In this document: positions 7,246 to 16,294 of the stretch, piece after piece
Layout: each line of letters starts with the position of its first letter
Position numbering within the stretch: the stretch's first letter is position 1
Assembly (NCBI RefSeq): GCF_027497995.1
Contig: NZ_JAODBT010000001.1
Location: 434,001-498,000, forward strand
Origin: Stenotrophomonas sp. Iso1
GTDB lineage: Bacteria > Pseudomonadota > Gammaproteobacteria > Xanthomonadales > Xanthomonadaceae
DNA: 64,000 nt
Reading direction: 5' to 3'
Made by a program: the position numbers and the translations under genes
The notes under the pieces: generated by a model
What the model was told of the DNA's origin: nothing
The model's input: only the letters and a program-made list of their open reading frames with translations
The model's database searches: none

Positions 7246-8489
7246 AGCGGATTCTGGTCCTGATTCTTCTGCTCACCCAGATCGCGGGCAATGCGTTCGC
7301 TGGCACGCCGCACAGTGTCGGCAGTGTGACGGTGCAAGCCTTCGTATCCGCGCCGCGCGTGGCAACCATCGTTGTGTCACCGCAAGACGGTGCGAAACTC
7401 TTTGAGCAGGAAATGCGCAGGGCGGAGGAGAAAAACGCCGCTCTTATGATCCTCGTTATTCCGGTGTTGCTCCTGCTGCTCTTCATCCTGTTTGGATGGC
7501 TGAAAAAGCGATCGTCGCGAACCAAGCAGCTTGCACAGCCGAAGGCGCTGCCGCGCGTGCCGGTGCAGATGCATTGGTATGGCGGCACTCAGTTGCCCAT
7601 CGCTGATTGGGAGCGAATCAGCCAGGACGCACCGGCAGAACAGGATGCCGAGGCGGTCCACGTCTACCGGACGTCTGCGGCCCGTGAGTGGCTGGAAGCA
7701 CTCAATCAGCAGCTGGGTGAGCACTACCGCATCACCGAATCTGCCGATTTCCTGCTGCTGTCGAACCTGCGGGATCGGCCCGCCGTGGTGGTCCTTGAAA
7801 CCTGCCAGCGCATGTTGTCGCGTATCAGCCGCAGCCTGGGCGAGCTTGCCGTCGAACCGGGCATGGGCAAGTACGTGGTGATGGTGTTCGGGGACATGGA
7901 TGATTACTACGCCTATGTGTCGCACTACTACCCAGATGACGGCGAGTACGCAATGTCCTCAGGCATGTTCATCAAGGCCGGGTATGGGCACTTCGTGATG
8001 CCTCTGGAGATCCTTGAGACGATGGAGCCGGTGATCGCGCACGAACTCACGCATTGCCTGCTGCAGCATCTACCGATTCCGGCGTGGTTGAACGAGGGGC
8101 TGGCGGTGAACACGGAGCACACCCTGTTCCCGCAGCTGGCGTCACCCAGTGCGCAGCTGTACTTCCCGCACGAGATTGCGGCCCAGCATGCGGCTTACTG
8201 GAACGAGGAAAGCATCCAGACGTTCTGGTCGGGCAAGTCATTCCTGGCGACGGACGATGGCAACCGGCTTTCCTACGATCTGGCCAAGAAGATCACCGCG
8301 CTTGCAGCAGGCGATGAGCGAGCGTTCCGTGCATTCGTGGCAGCGGCACAGATGAGCGACGGCGGCCTGTCAGCGGAACAGCATCTGGGTTTTCCCCTTC
8401 ACAACCTGCTTGAAGCGGTGCTCGGCGAGGGTGAGTGGACGCCGCAACCGGATACCTGGATGCAGGGGACAGAACGGGGTCAGTTCTGA
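7242..8489 (+). CDS. Membrane zinc metallopeptidase, HExxH type
   Basis: The 415-residue protein has a signal peptide (MKRILVLILLLTQIAGNAFA), a short periplasmic piece, one strong membrane helix (about 67-86, MILVIPVLLLLLFILFGWL), then a catalytic domain. H267-E-L-T-H271 with E285 in the sequence AWLNEGLAV is the zinc site of gluzincin-type peptidases (peptidase MA-like clan). Because the helix follows a signal peptide, the catalytic domain may lie in the cytoplasm unless the first segment stays uncleaved; topology is open. The last residues (TWMQGTERGQF) are encoded by a copy of the hairpin repeat, so the C-terminus was probably reshaped by it. Substrate unknown. Confidence 0.7.
   Translation: MKRILVLILLLTQIAGNAFAGTPHSVGSVTVQAFVSAPRVATIVVSPQDGAKLFEQEMRRAEEKNAALMILVIPVLLLLLFILFGWLKKRSSRTKQLAQPKALPRVPVQMHWYGGTQLPIADWERISQDAPAEQDAEAVHVYRTSAAREWLEALNQQLGEHYRITESADFLLLSNLRDRPAVVVLETCQRMLSRISRSLGELAVEPGMGKYVVMVFGDMDDYYAYVSHYYPDDGEYAMSSGMFIKAGYGHFVMPLEILETMEPVIAHELTHCLLQHLPIPAWLNEGLAVNTEHTLFPQLASPSAQLYFPHEIAAQHAAYWNEESIQTFWSGKSFLATDDGNRLSYDLAKKITALAAGDERAFRAFVAAAQMSDGGLSAEQHLGFPLHNLLEAVLGEGEWTPQPDTWMQGTERGQF
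8464..8488 (+). repeat. Hairpin repeat copy overlapping the peptidase stop
   Basis: GGGGACAGAACGGGGTCAGTTCT: AGAAC pairs with GTTCT around GGGGTCA. The repeat forms the last codons and stop codon of the metallopeptidase gene. Confidence 0.5.
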
Positions 8490-8591
8490 GCTCAGCCGGA
8501 CGCCGAATGTCTGCGATGATCGAGGTAGTACTACCGCCGCCAGCCTCACCTGAGGGATTTGAATCGTGATGGATAACAACGGAACCGAGCG

Positions 8592-8963
8592 ATGAGTCGC
8601 TATCCCTGGTCGGTGATCGTACGGGCGCTTGTGTTCTTCCTGCCGTTGCTGGCGTTGTATCTGTTCTCGCGTTGGTCGGCAGAGCAAGTGGCCGGTCAGG
8701 CGCATCGCGGGGATAGCGCGCTGGGCATCGCCGTGCTGCTGGGAGCGATGACGCTGGTGATGTTGCTGGGCTTCTGCGTGGATTTCGTAGTGCAGGTGAA
8801 GCGCCGGCGCACCTTCAATTGGTTGATCGATATTCTGCTGATTGTCTTGTTGATGACGCCGTTCGGGTGGTTCGCCTGCAACTGGTTCGGCGGCGGAGAA
8901 TGCAAGGTTTGCCAGGTGCCGATGATGGTGTTTGCCACGGTGCTTGAATGGTTGGGTTTGTGA
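8592..8963 (+). CDS. Small inner-membrane protein of unknown function
   Basis: The 123-residue protein has three hydrophobic segments: about residues 9-25 (VIVRALVFFLPLLALYLF), 44-67 (LGIAVLLGAMTLVMLLGFCVDFVV) and 77-96 (LIDILLIVLLMTPFGWFACNWF). A basic loop, KRRR, lies between the last two. A Cys pair in GGGECKVCQVP follows the third segment. The positive loop suggests its position on the cytoplasmic side. No family was recognised. The gene is 102 bp after the metallopeptidase. Confidence 0.6.
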   Translation: MSRYPWSVIVRALVFFLPLLALYLFSRWSAEQVAGQAHRGDSALGIAVLLGAMTLVMLLGFCVDFVVQVKRRRTFNWLIDILLIVLLMTPFGWFACNWFGGGECKVCQVPMMVFATVLEWLGL

Positions 8964-9121
8964 GCTGATAGAGAAGTAACGCACGGTTCCGCTGTCTCGC
9001 ATGCTGCACTCGCGGCGGAGGCTCACAGAGGTTTCACCAGGCCGGGGGCAGGCTGCGCGGAAACCGGCCTGTGCCGCACCAGCAAGGTGGAAGCACTGGA
9101 CGTCATCGGAGGAATGCACGC

Positions 9122-9427
9122 GTGAAAATATTGCTTATAGGTTTGGCCGTGGCTTCATTGGCCGGTTGTGCCACGCATCCGGCAGGCGGTGCGGTTACCG
9201 AGCGCCGCGTCAGCTATACCTGCGAGGGCGGGCCGGATTTGACGGTGGTTTATGCCGAGAATGTGGCGCGGGTTGTGCAGCCTGACGGCAGCACCGTGGA
9301 GCTGCCGGCGCAGGTCACGGGCTCTGGCTTTGCTTATGGAACGCCGATGCACACCTTGCGCGGCAAGGGCGAGGAACTGACGTACACGGTCGGTCGAATG
9401 GTGCCAAGACAGTGCCGAGAGAAGTAA
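9122..9427 (+). CDS. MliC-like lipoprotein, putative lysozyme inhibitor
   Basis: GTG 9122 with GGAGGA at 9108-9113 gives 101 residues. MKILLIGLAVASLAGC is a lipoprotein signal with Cys 16. The mature part reads as one MliC domain (PF09864): RRVSYTCEGGPDLTVVY at the start, VELPAQVTGSGFAYG in the middle, and a closing Cys in VPRQC that could pair with the first. MliC proteins sit in the outer membrane and block C-type lysozyme. A longer frame reading from 9071 lacks a signal peptide at its start and is rejected. A strong terminator built from the local hairpin repeat follows six bases after the stop. Confidence 0.65.
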   Translation: MKILLIGLAVASLAGCATHPAGGAVTERRVSYTCEGGPDLTVVYAENVARVVQPDGSTVELPAQVTGSGFAYGTPMHTLRGKGEELTYTVGRMVPRQCREK

Positions 9428-9433
9428 GGGGCG

Positions 9434-9468
9434 GGGCCAGGGTGGAGTTTGCGCTCTGGCCCTTTTTT
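9434..9468 (+). terminator. Rho-independent terminator made of the hairpin repeat
   Basis: GGGCCAG (9434-9440) pairs perfectly with CTGGCCC (9456-9462) and is followed by six T. The loop TGGAGTTTGCG matches the loop of the other copies, which shows that the repeat family acts as terminators. Confidence 0.85.
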
Positions 9469-9703
9469 CTTGCGGAGAAATTGAACACGCGTGATGAAAC
9501 GTGGGAACGCGGGGCGGGAAGAGCCATCGTCCGCTGAGTGCCTGTGGCCCGCGAAGCACTGGCCGCTGCCGCCATCGGTAGTGCGCCTAAGCCACTCCTA
9601 TCGGCGGGCGATTGGATTACCCGGATTTCACACGCCCTTGCTGCTTCTTAACAGGGCGGCGTTCACTCTGGTGGCGAGGCATCCACGATGACGGGAGTCG
9701 GCC

Positions 9704-9799
9704 ATGAGGCGTAATCGCATTCTTTCCAAACGCGGAATCATCATCATTGGCGCGTTGGTGATCGCGCTGGCGTTGATTATCAGCTTCGCGCCTTGGTGA
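9704..9799 (+). CDS. 31-residue single-span membrane peptide
   Basis: ATG 9704, preceded by GGGAG at 9693-9697 (six-base spacing), encodes 31 residues. The product has a basic start (MRRNRILSKR), one hydrophobic helix (GIIIIGALVIALALIISF) and the end APW. The charge pattern predicts N-in topology. A hairpin at 9840 follows. The layout fits known small membrane proteins that bind and tune larger membrane complexes, and the gene is next to an efflux operon on the other strand, but no function can be assigned. Confidence 0.5.
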   Translation: MRRNRILSKRGIIIIGALVIALALIISFAPW

Positions 9800-9839
9800 C
9801 CGGTTTTGTAATGCACGAAACCGATCTGCCTTGATCATG

Positions 9840-9873
9840 GAAGCCCAGGTATGCATGCGCTTACCCGGGCTTC
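9840..9873. terminator. Hairpin between the small peptide gene and the efflux operon
   Basis: GAAGCCC-A-GGTA pairs with TACC-C-GGGCTTC around TGCATGCGCT. It lies between the plus-strand peptide gene and the 3' end of the minus-strand efflux operon and could serve both, though neither side has a long T-run. Confidence 0.6.
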
Positions 9874-9893
9874 TAATCCGCTGTTGGCTGCTC

Positions 9894-12800
9894 TCAGGCC
9901 TGCGCCAGCTTGCGTAGACGCTTGCGTTCTTTGCGGCGGGCGCGCCAGCTGCGCCAATGTTGTTGCAGGCACGAGAAGATCACGTACAACGCGGGCGTGC
10001 TCAACAAGGTCAGGCTCTGTGAAATCAGCAGGCCGCCGATCATTGCGATGCCCAGCGGGCGACGCAGTTCGGACCCTTCACCCAGGCCGATGGCCAGCGG
10101 CAGTGCCGCCAGAATCGCCACCATCGTCGTCATCATGATCGGGCGGAAACGCACGATGCAGGCTTCGCGCACGGCATCTGCCGGCGACTTGCCGTGTTCA
10201 CGCTGCGCCACCAAGGCGAAGTCGATCATCATGATCGCGTTCTTTTTGACGATGCCGATCAACAACACCAGCGCAATCATCGAGATCACGGAGAGATCGG
10301 TGTTGGTCAGCCACAACGCCAGCAGTGCGCCCATGCCTGCAGCCGGCAGCGTCGACAGGATGGTGACCGGGTGCACCAGGTTTTCGTACAGCATGCCCAG
10401 CACGATGTAGACCGTGGCGATGGCAGCAATGACCAGCATCAGCATCGCGCTCGGGTCCATTGCACGGCCGAAACCGCCGCGCTCGGCCTGACGAATGTCG
10501 CCGGGCATGCGCAGGCCATTGATTGCCGCCTGCACGATGGCATCCCCTTCACCGCTGCTCACGCCCGGTGCCAGGTTGTAGCTCAGGTCCATCACCGTGT
10601 ACTGGTTCTGGTGCGTCACTTGCGACGGTGCCAGCCCCGGTTCCTGGTGGGCGATGGTGGTCAGTGGAATCATCTGCCCGCTGCTGGAGCGCACATACAG
10701 GTCTTCGATGGCGGCCGGGCTGGCGGTCTGGCCGGGCAGTGCATTGACCACCACGCCGTATTGGTTGAGGTCGGCGTAGATGGTGGAGATCTGGCGTTGG
10801 CCGAAGGCGCCGTACAACGCGCCGTCAATGGCGCCGATGCTCACCCCCAGGCGCGATGCCTTGTCGCGGTCGATGACGATCTTCTGCATCAAACCGCCCT
10901 TGTCCACGTCCGAACCCACGTCACGCAGCTTGGGGTTCTGCTTGAGCACTTCCACCAGCCTGGGCAGCCACTCGGCCAATTGCCCGGCATCGTTGCCCTG
11001 CAGGGTCACGCGATTCTGCGCACCCTGCGAACCACCGCCGCCGCCATCGGACGGAAGATCCTGAATCGCGCGCAGGCGTACATCCAGGTCGGGGAACTGC
11101 GCAGCCTTGGCGCTCAGGCGGGTGACGACGACATTGGTCGGCTCTTTGCGACCTTCCTGCTGCGTGCGCAGCTCGATGTTGAACTGCGCGCTACTGCCTT
11201 GGCGGCTGGAACCCAGGCGCGAACCGACCATCTTCACCGCCGGATCGGCCAGGAACATGTCGCTGAGGCGACGCTGGCGCTCGCTCATTTCCTGGAACGA
11301 CACCGTCGCACTGGAACTGGCACGGCCCCACACCAGGCCGGTGTCCTGCTCGGGGAACGACCCTTTGCTGACGGAGCCGGCGAGGTAGAACGTGGCCACG
11401 ATCAGCAACAGCGGTGTCAGCGACAGGATCAGGCAATGGCGCAGTGAAAAATCCAACGCCACCGTGTAGATGCGCAGCATGCCTGCATGCATTCGATCCA
11501 GCAGCGGGCCGATGGGTGAAGGCTTCACCTGCACCGAATGCGGTTGCAGGAAACGTGCACACAGCGCCGGCGTCAGCGTCAGCGAGACAATCGCCGAAAC
11601 CACGATCGCCGCCACCAGCGTCAAGGTGAACTCACGGAAAAACGCGCCGATCATGCCTTGCGCGAAAATGATCGGCAGGAACACCGCGATCAGTGACGCG
11701 GTGATGGAGACGATGGTGAAGCCGATTTCGCGCGCACCGGCCATCGCCGCCTGCTTGCGTGGCACGCCTTCGTCGAGGTGACGCATGATGTTTTCAATCA
11801 CCACGATGGCGTCGTCAACGACGAAGCCAATGGCGACCACCAGCGCCAGCAAGGTGAGGTTGTTGAGGGTGAAGCCCAGCGTGGTCATCACCACAGCAGC
11901 ACCGGCCAACGACAGCGGTACCGTCACCGCTGCGATCAAGGTGGGCGCCAGGCGGCGCAGGAACAGCGCCATGGTCAGGATCACCATCGCCAGGCTGATC
12001 ATCAGCGTGATCTGCACTTCCGCCAGCGAGGCGCGGATGGTCGGGGTGCGGTCGAAGTAGGGCGTCAGCGTGGTGCCGGCATCCAGGTAACCGGACAACC
12101 CGGGTACGGCGTCCTTCACGCGATCCACCGTCGCCACGAGATTGGCGCCGCTGCGCAGGTACACGTACATCAGCACGCCGCGCTTGCCGTTGAACCAGGC
12201 CGCTTGATACGCGTCTTGCTGGCCGTCATAGACGGTGGCGATGTCCTTCAGCCGCACCACCGCGCCGTCATGCGTGGAGATGGCGACGTTGGCGAAATCC
12301 GGGGCCTTGCGGATCTGGTCATTGAGGACGATGGCGGTCTGGCTGTTGCCGTCGCTCAAAAAGCCCAGCGGCGAGGCCACGTTGGCGGCGCGCATGGCGT
12401 TGCGCAGGTCATCCGGGCTCAGCCCCAGTGCGTTCATCGCACGCAGGTTGAGGTCGATACGCACCGCGGGCGTGGACGCACCGGCGATATCCACCTGAGA
12501 TACGCCGGGCAACTGCCGCAGCCGCTGTGCCAGCAGCGAGTCGGCCATGTTGTACAGCTCGGCCACCGACTGGGTTTCAGACGTCAGCGCCAGCGCGATC
12601 ACCGGATCGTCGTTGGGGTTGGCCTTCTGGTAAGTGGGCGTGTTGATGCCTGCGGGAAGATCGGCCATGGCGGCGTTGATCGCGGCCTGCACATCCTGCG
12701 CTGCCGAGTCGATGTCGCGGCTGGTGTTGAACATCAAGAACACCATGCTGCGACCGTCGCTGCTGCTCGAACGCATGGTGTCGATGCCCGGCACCTGGCC

Positions 12801-13013
12801 GAGGTGGCGTTCCAGCGGCGCGGTAACGGTCGCGGCCATGGTGTTGGCATCGGCGCCAATGTTCGACGCCTGCACGAAGATCACCGGGATGGTCAGGTTG
12901 GGCAGGGCGGCGACGCCCAGGCGCAGGTAGCAGACCAGTCCAGCGAAAAACAGGCCGATGGCCAGCAGGCCGATGCCGATGGGGCGTTTGATGAAAGGCG
13001 CGGAAATATTCAT
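9894..13013 (-). CDS. mdtC: RND efflux pump subunit, MdtC-like
   Basis: This 1039-residue inner-membrane pump has the RND layout: helix 1 after MNISAPFIKRPIGIG, two large periplasmic loops, and the proton-relay Asp pair D400-D401 in FVVDDAIVVIENI. It follows the MdtB-like gene by nine bases and is the last gene of an operon of one fusion protein and two different RND proteins. Such pairs (MdtBC, MuxBC) form a mixed trimer that exports drugs and bile salts with proton influx. In Stenotrophomonas maltophilia the comparable set is SmeIJK, also without its own outer-membrane channel; TolC-like partners come from elsewhere. Substrates here are not known. Confidence 0.85.
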   Translation of the reverse strand: MNISAPFIKRPIGIGLLAIGLFFAGLVCYLRLGVAALPNLTIPVIFVQASNIGADANTMAATVTAPLERHLGQVPGIDTMRSSSSDGRSMVFLMFNTSRDIDSAAQDVQAAINAAMADLPAGINTPTYQKANPNDDPVIALALTSETQSVAELYNMADSLLAQRLRQLPGVSQVDIAGASTPAVRIDLNLRAMNALGLSPDDLRNAMRAANVASPLGFLSDGNSQTAIVLNDQIRKAPDFANVAISTHDGAVVRLKDIATVYDGQQDAYQAAWFNGKRGVLMYVYLRSGANLVATVDRVKDAVPGLSGYLDAGTTLTPYFDRTPTIRASLAEVQITLMISLAMVILTMALFLRRLAPTLIAAVTVPLSLAGAAVVMTTLGFTLNNLTLLALVVAIGFVVDDAIVVIENIMRHLDEGVPRKQAAMAGAREIGFTIVSITASLIAVFLPIIFAQGMIGAFFREFTLTLVAAIVVSAIVSLTLTPALCARFLQPHSVQVKPSPIGPLLDRMHAGMLRIYTVALDFSLRHCLILSLTPLLLIVATFYLAGSVSKGSFPEQDTGLVWGRASSSATVSFQEMSERQRRLSDMFLADPAVKMVGSRLGSSRQGSSAQFNIELRTQQEGRKEPTNVVVTRLSAKAAQFPDLDVRLRAIQDLPSDGGGGGSQGAQNRVTLQGNDAGQLAEWLPRLVEVLKQNPKLRDVGSDVDKGGLMQKIVIDRDKASRLGVSIGAIDGALYGAFGQRQISTIYADLNQYGVVVNALPGQTASPAAIEDLYVRSSSGQMIPLTTIAHQEPGLAPSQVTHQNQYTVMDLSYNLAPGVSSGEGDAIVQAAINGLRMPGDIRQAERGGFGRAMDPSAMLMLVIAAIATVYIVLGMLYENLVHPVTILSTLPAAGMGALLALWLTNTDLSVISMIALVLLIGIVKKNAIMMIDFALVAQREHGKSPADAVREACIVRFRPIMMTTMVAILAALPLAIGLGEGSELRRPLGIAMIGGLLISQSLTLLSTPALYVIFSCLQQHWRSWRARRKERKRLRKLAQA

Positions 13014-13022
13014 GCCGGCGCG

Positions 13023-16000
13023 TTACCGGGCCGTCTGCAGACGTGTGGCGGCGCGTTGTTCGCGACGCTTGGCGGCCCACTCGGACAGGCGCTCGAAGTA
13101 CAGGTAGATCACCGGCGTGGTGTACAGCGTGACCAGCTGCGACAGCAGCAGGCCGCCGACGATGGCCACACCCAGCGGCCGCCGCAGTTCCGAACCGATG
13201 CCAGTACCCAGCGCCAGCGGCAGCGCGCCGAGCATGGCCGCAGCAGTGGTCATCATGATCGGGCGGAAACGCAGCAGGCAGGCGCGTCGGATGGCGTCGT
13301 AGGCGTTGGCACCGGAGCGCTGCGCGTCCAGTGCGAAGTCGATCATCATGATCGCGTTCTTCTTGACGATACCAATCAGCAGGATGATGCCGACGATGCC
13401 GTCCACCGACAGGCTCATGCCGCACAGGTACAACGCCAGCAGCGCGCCGACACCGGCTGGCGGCAACGTGGAGATGATGGTCAACGGGTGGATGTAGCTC
13501 TCATACAGCACGCCCAGCACGATGTAGATCACCGCGATGGCGGCCAGCAGCAACAGCACTACGTCGGTCTGGCTGCTGGAGAACTCCGCTGCCGTACCGA
13601 CGAACTGCGCCTGCATCTGCTGCGGCAACTGCAGTTCGGCGACGGCCTTGTTGATCGCATCCACCCCTTCGGACAACGAATAACCCGGTGCCAGGTTGAA
13701 GGAAATGGTGGCCGACGGCAGCTGCTGTTGATGGCTGACGATCAGCGGCGCGGTGCCCGGAATGGCGGTGGCAATGGCCGACAGCGGAATGCTGCCGCCG
13801 CCGCCCAGCGCGATGCCGGTATTGCTGTTGCCGATGCCGGTGGCAGTGGAGGAGTTGCTCGATGTCACCTGGCCCAGCGAGGTGGCGTTGCTGCCGGTGA
13901 GTGTGCCGCTGCCGTTGCTGCCGATGGCGAGCTGGTTCATCAACGCATCGCTGTTGCGGAACTCCGGTGCCACTTCCAGCACCACGCGGTACTGGTTGAG
14001 CTGGGTGAAGATGGTGGAGATCTGGCGCTGGCCGTAAGCGTCGTACAACGTGTCGTCGATGGTCTGCATCGGCACGCCGTAACGCGCGGCCTTGTCGCGG
14101 TCTACTTCAACATGCAGGGCGCGACCGTGGTTGGCCAGGTTGTTGTCGACGTCGGCCAGCTCGGGCAAACGGCGCAGTGCATCGGTGACGCGGTCGGTCT
14201 GCGCGGCCAGCTCGGTGCTGTCCATGTCCGACAACGAGAACTGGTACGCGGTGGCAGCCACGCGCGTATCCAGCGTCACGTCCTGCACCGGCTTGAGGTA
14301 CAGCGCCACGCCGGGGATATGCGCAGCGGCGGCCTGCAGGCGCGGCAGCAGCACGTCGAGTCCGTCACGGTCACCACGGTCCTTGAGCACGATGCTCAGC
14401 TGGCCCTGGTTGAGCGTGGGATTCATGGTGCCCGCGCCGATGTAGGCAGCCACGCCGCTCACCGCGTCGTCCTTCTGCAATGCGGCAGCCACTGCCTGGG
14501 TGCGCTGCTGCATCTGATCGAAGGCCACGTTCTGGTCGGCCAGCACCACGCCGGTGATCATGCCGGTGTCCTGGTCGGGCAGCAGACCCTTGGGGATCAC
14601 CATGTACAGCAGCACCGTCAGCGCGACCGACGCCAGGGCGATGCCCAGGGTCAACGGCTGGTGACGCAGCACCCAATCCAGGCTGCGTTCGTAGGCATGT
14701 ACCAGGCGCGACCATGCGGTGACCTTGCCCTCGGCTGCGGCGCGCTCGTGGGCGTCGTCGCCTTCGGGCAGTGCGTCGGGCTTGAGCAGATACGCGCACA
14801 TCATCGGCGTGAGCGTCAGCGAGATCAGCATCGAGATCGACACGGCAATCGTCAGCACCCACGCAAATTCATGGAACAGGCGCCCGGTAACGCCCGGCAT
14901 CAGGATCAACGGCAGGAACACCGCAACCAGTGACACCGTCAGCGACAGCACGGTAAAGCCAATCTCTTTGGAACCAACTTCCGCCGCTTCCTTGCCGTCC
15001 TTGCCTTGTTCGATGTAACGCACGATGTTCTCGATCATCACGATCGCATCGTCGACGACGAAACCGGTGGCCACGGTCAGTGCCATCAGCGACAGGTTGT
15101 CCAGCGACATGCCGGCAAAGGCCATCACGCCGAACGTGCCCATCAATGACAACGGCACCGCGACCGATGGAATCACCGTGGCCCACAAACGGCGCAGAAA
15201 TACGAAGATCACCGCCACCACCAGACAGATGGTGAGGATGAGGGTGAACTGCACGTCATGCACCGAAGCGCGGATGGTGACGGTGCGGTCAGAGAACACA
15301 TCCAGCTTCACGTCCGCCGGCAACATGGCCTGCAGGCTGGGCAGAATCTGGCGGATGTTCTCCACTGTCTTGACGATGTTGGCGCCCGGCTGGCGGCGCA
15401 CTTCCAGCAGCACTGCCGGCTTGCCATCCGCCCAGGCGGCGATCTGGTCGTTCTCCACGCCATCGACCACCTTCGCCACGTCGCGCAGGCGCACCGGCGC
15501 ACCGTTCTGGTAGCGGATGATGACGTCGTTGTAGTCGGCCGCGTCGCTGAGCTGGTCGTTGGTGGACAGCGTGTAACTCTGCGTCTTGCCGTTGAGCGAC
15601 CCCTTGGGTGCATTGACGTTGGCCTGCGTCAGCGCACTGCGCAGGTCCTCCATGGTCATGCCCATGTTGGACAGCTGCGCCGGATTGGCCTGGATGCGCA
15701 CCGCAGGACGCACGTTGCCGGCAATGGAGACCAGGCCTACGCCGTCCACCTGCGACATGCGCTGGGCCAGTATCGAATCGGCGAGATCGTTGACCTCACG
15801 CAGCGGCCGCGTGTCGGAGACGAGCTTGAGGGTGAGGATCGGCGCATCGGCCGGGTTCACCCGGTTGTAGACGGGCTGGTAAGGCAATGAGCTGGGCAGG
15901 GTGGCTTGGCGGATCGCGGCCTGCACGTCCTGCGCGGCGGTGTTGATGTCCCGTTCCATCGAGAACTGCAGCACGATGCTGGACAGCCCGGCCGAGGAGT

Positions 16001-16247
16001 CGGAGGTCATCATGTCCAGGCCGGAAATCTGGCCCAGCTGCCGCTCCAGCGGTGTGGTCACCAGCGAGGCCATGGTCTGCGCGCTGGCACCCGGGTACTG
16101 CGTGGTCACCACCAGACTGGGGGCTTCGATCTCGGGCAGGGCGGCTACCGGCAGGCGCTGGTAACCGAGGATGCCCAACAGCATCAGGCCGACCATCAAC
16201 AACGAAGTAGCGATCGGACGGCGGATGAAAATAGTCGAGAAGCCCAC
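13023..16247 (-). CDS. mdtB: RND efflux pump subunit, MdtB-like
   Basis: The 1074-residue protein begins MGFSTIFIRRPIATSLLMVG, typical of MdtB, and carries the Asp pair D399-D400 in FVVDDAIVMIENI. It would form a mixed trimer with the MdtC-like protein encoded nine bases downstream. It is longer than E. coli MdtB (about 1040) because of an insertion at about residues 775-820 in the second periplasmic loop, a Ser/Gly/Asn/Thr-rich stretch (SNGSGTLTGSNATS..., GIGNSNTG, GGGG) just before PLSAIAT. The gene is 47 bases downstream of the fusion-protein gene. Confidence 0.85.
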   Translation of the reverse strand: MGFSTIFIRRPIATSLLMVGLMLLGILGYQRLPVAALPEIEAPSLVVTTQYPGASAQTMASLVTTPLERQLGQISGLDMMTSDSSAGLSSIVLQFSMERDINTAAQDVQAAIRQATLPSSLPYQPVYNRVNPADAPILTLKLVSDTRPLREVNDLADSILAQRMSQVDGVGLVSIAGNVRPAVRIQANPAQLSNMGMTMEDLRSALTQANVNAPKGSLNGKTQSYTLSTNDQLSDAADYNDVIIRYQNGAPVRLRDVAKVVDGVENDQIAAWADGKPAVLLEVRRQPGANIVKTVENIRQILPSLQAMLPADVKLDVFSDRTVTIRASVHDVQFTLILTICLVVAVIFVFLRRLWATVIPSVAVPLSLMGTFGVMAFAGMSLDNLSLMALTVATGFVVDDAIVMIENIVRYIEQGKDGKEAAEVGSKEIGFTVLSLTVSLVAVFLPLILMPGVTGRLFHEFAWVLTIAVSISMLISLTLTPMMCAYLLKPDALPEGDDAHERAAAEGKVTAWSRLVHAYERSLDWVLRHQPLTLGIALASVALTVLLYMVIPKGLLPDQDTGMITGVVLADQNVAFDQMQQRTQAVAAALQKDDAVSGVAAYIGAGTMNPTLNQGQLSIVLKDRGDRDGLDVLLPRLQAAAAHIPGVALYLKPVQDVTLDTRVAATAYQFSLSDMDSTELAAQTDRVTDALRRLPELADVDNNLANHGRALHVEVDRDKAARYGVPMQTIDDTLYDAYGQRQISTIFTQLNQYRVVLEVAPEFRNSDALMNQLAIGSNGSGTLTGSNATSLGQVTSSNSSTATGIGNSNTGIALGGGGSIPLSAIATAIPGTAPLIVSHQQQLPSATISFNLAPGYSLSEGVDAINKAVAELQLPQQMQAQFVGTAAEFSSSQTDVVLLLLAAIAVIYIVLGVLYESYIHPLTIISTLPPAGVGALLALYLCGMSLSVDGIVGIILLIGIVKKNAIMMIDFALDAQRSGANAYDAIRRACLLRFRPIMMTTAAAMLGALPLALGTGIGSELRRPLGVAIVGGLLLSQLVTLYTTPVIYLYFERLSEWAAKRREQRAATRLQTAR

Positions 16248-16294
16248 GGGCGATTCCTGGTGCGGGGGGAGAGGGCGAGGTGACGTGCTGCGCG

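Noticed and set aside
9114..9125. A three-codon leader frame (ATG CAC GCG TGA) overlapping the MliC start
   Set aside because: Its ATG lies one base after GGAGGA, too close for initiation; the GTG at 9122 has proper spacing.
2327..9468. Integron cassette array with attC sites
   Set aside because: The gene-plus-hairpin order is cassette-like, but the hairpins lack the RYYYAAC/GTTRRRY core sites and no integrase gene is present in the window.
11778..14933. A 1051-codon open frame on the plus strand across the mdtC/mdtB genes
   Set aside because: It is the mirror of the two RND genes in GC-rich DNA; His/Gln/Arg-rich with no domain, and no ribosome site. The minus-strand genes have clear RND motifs.
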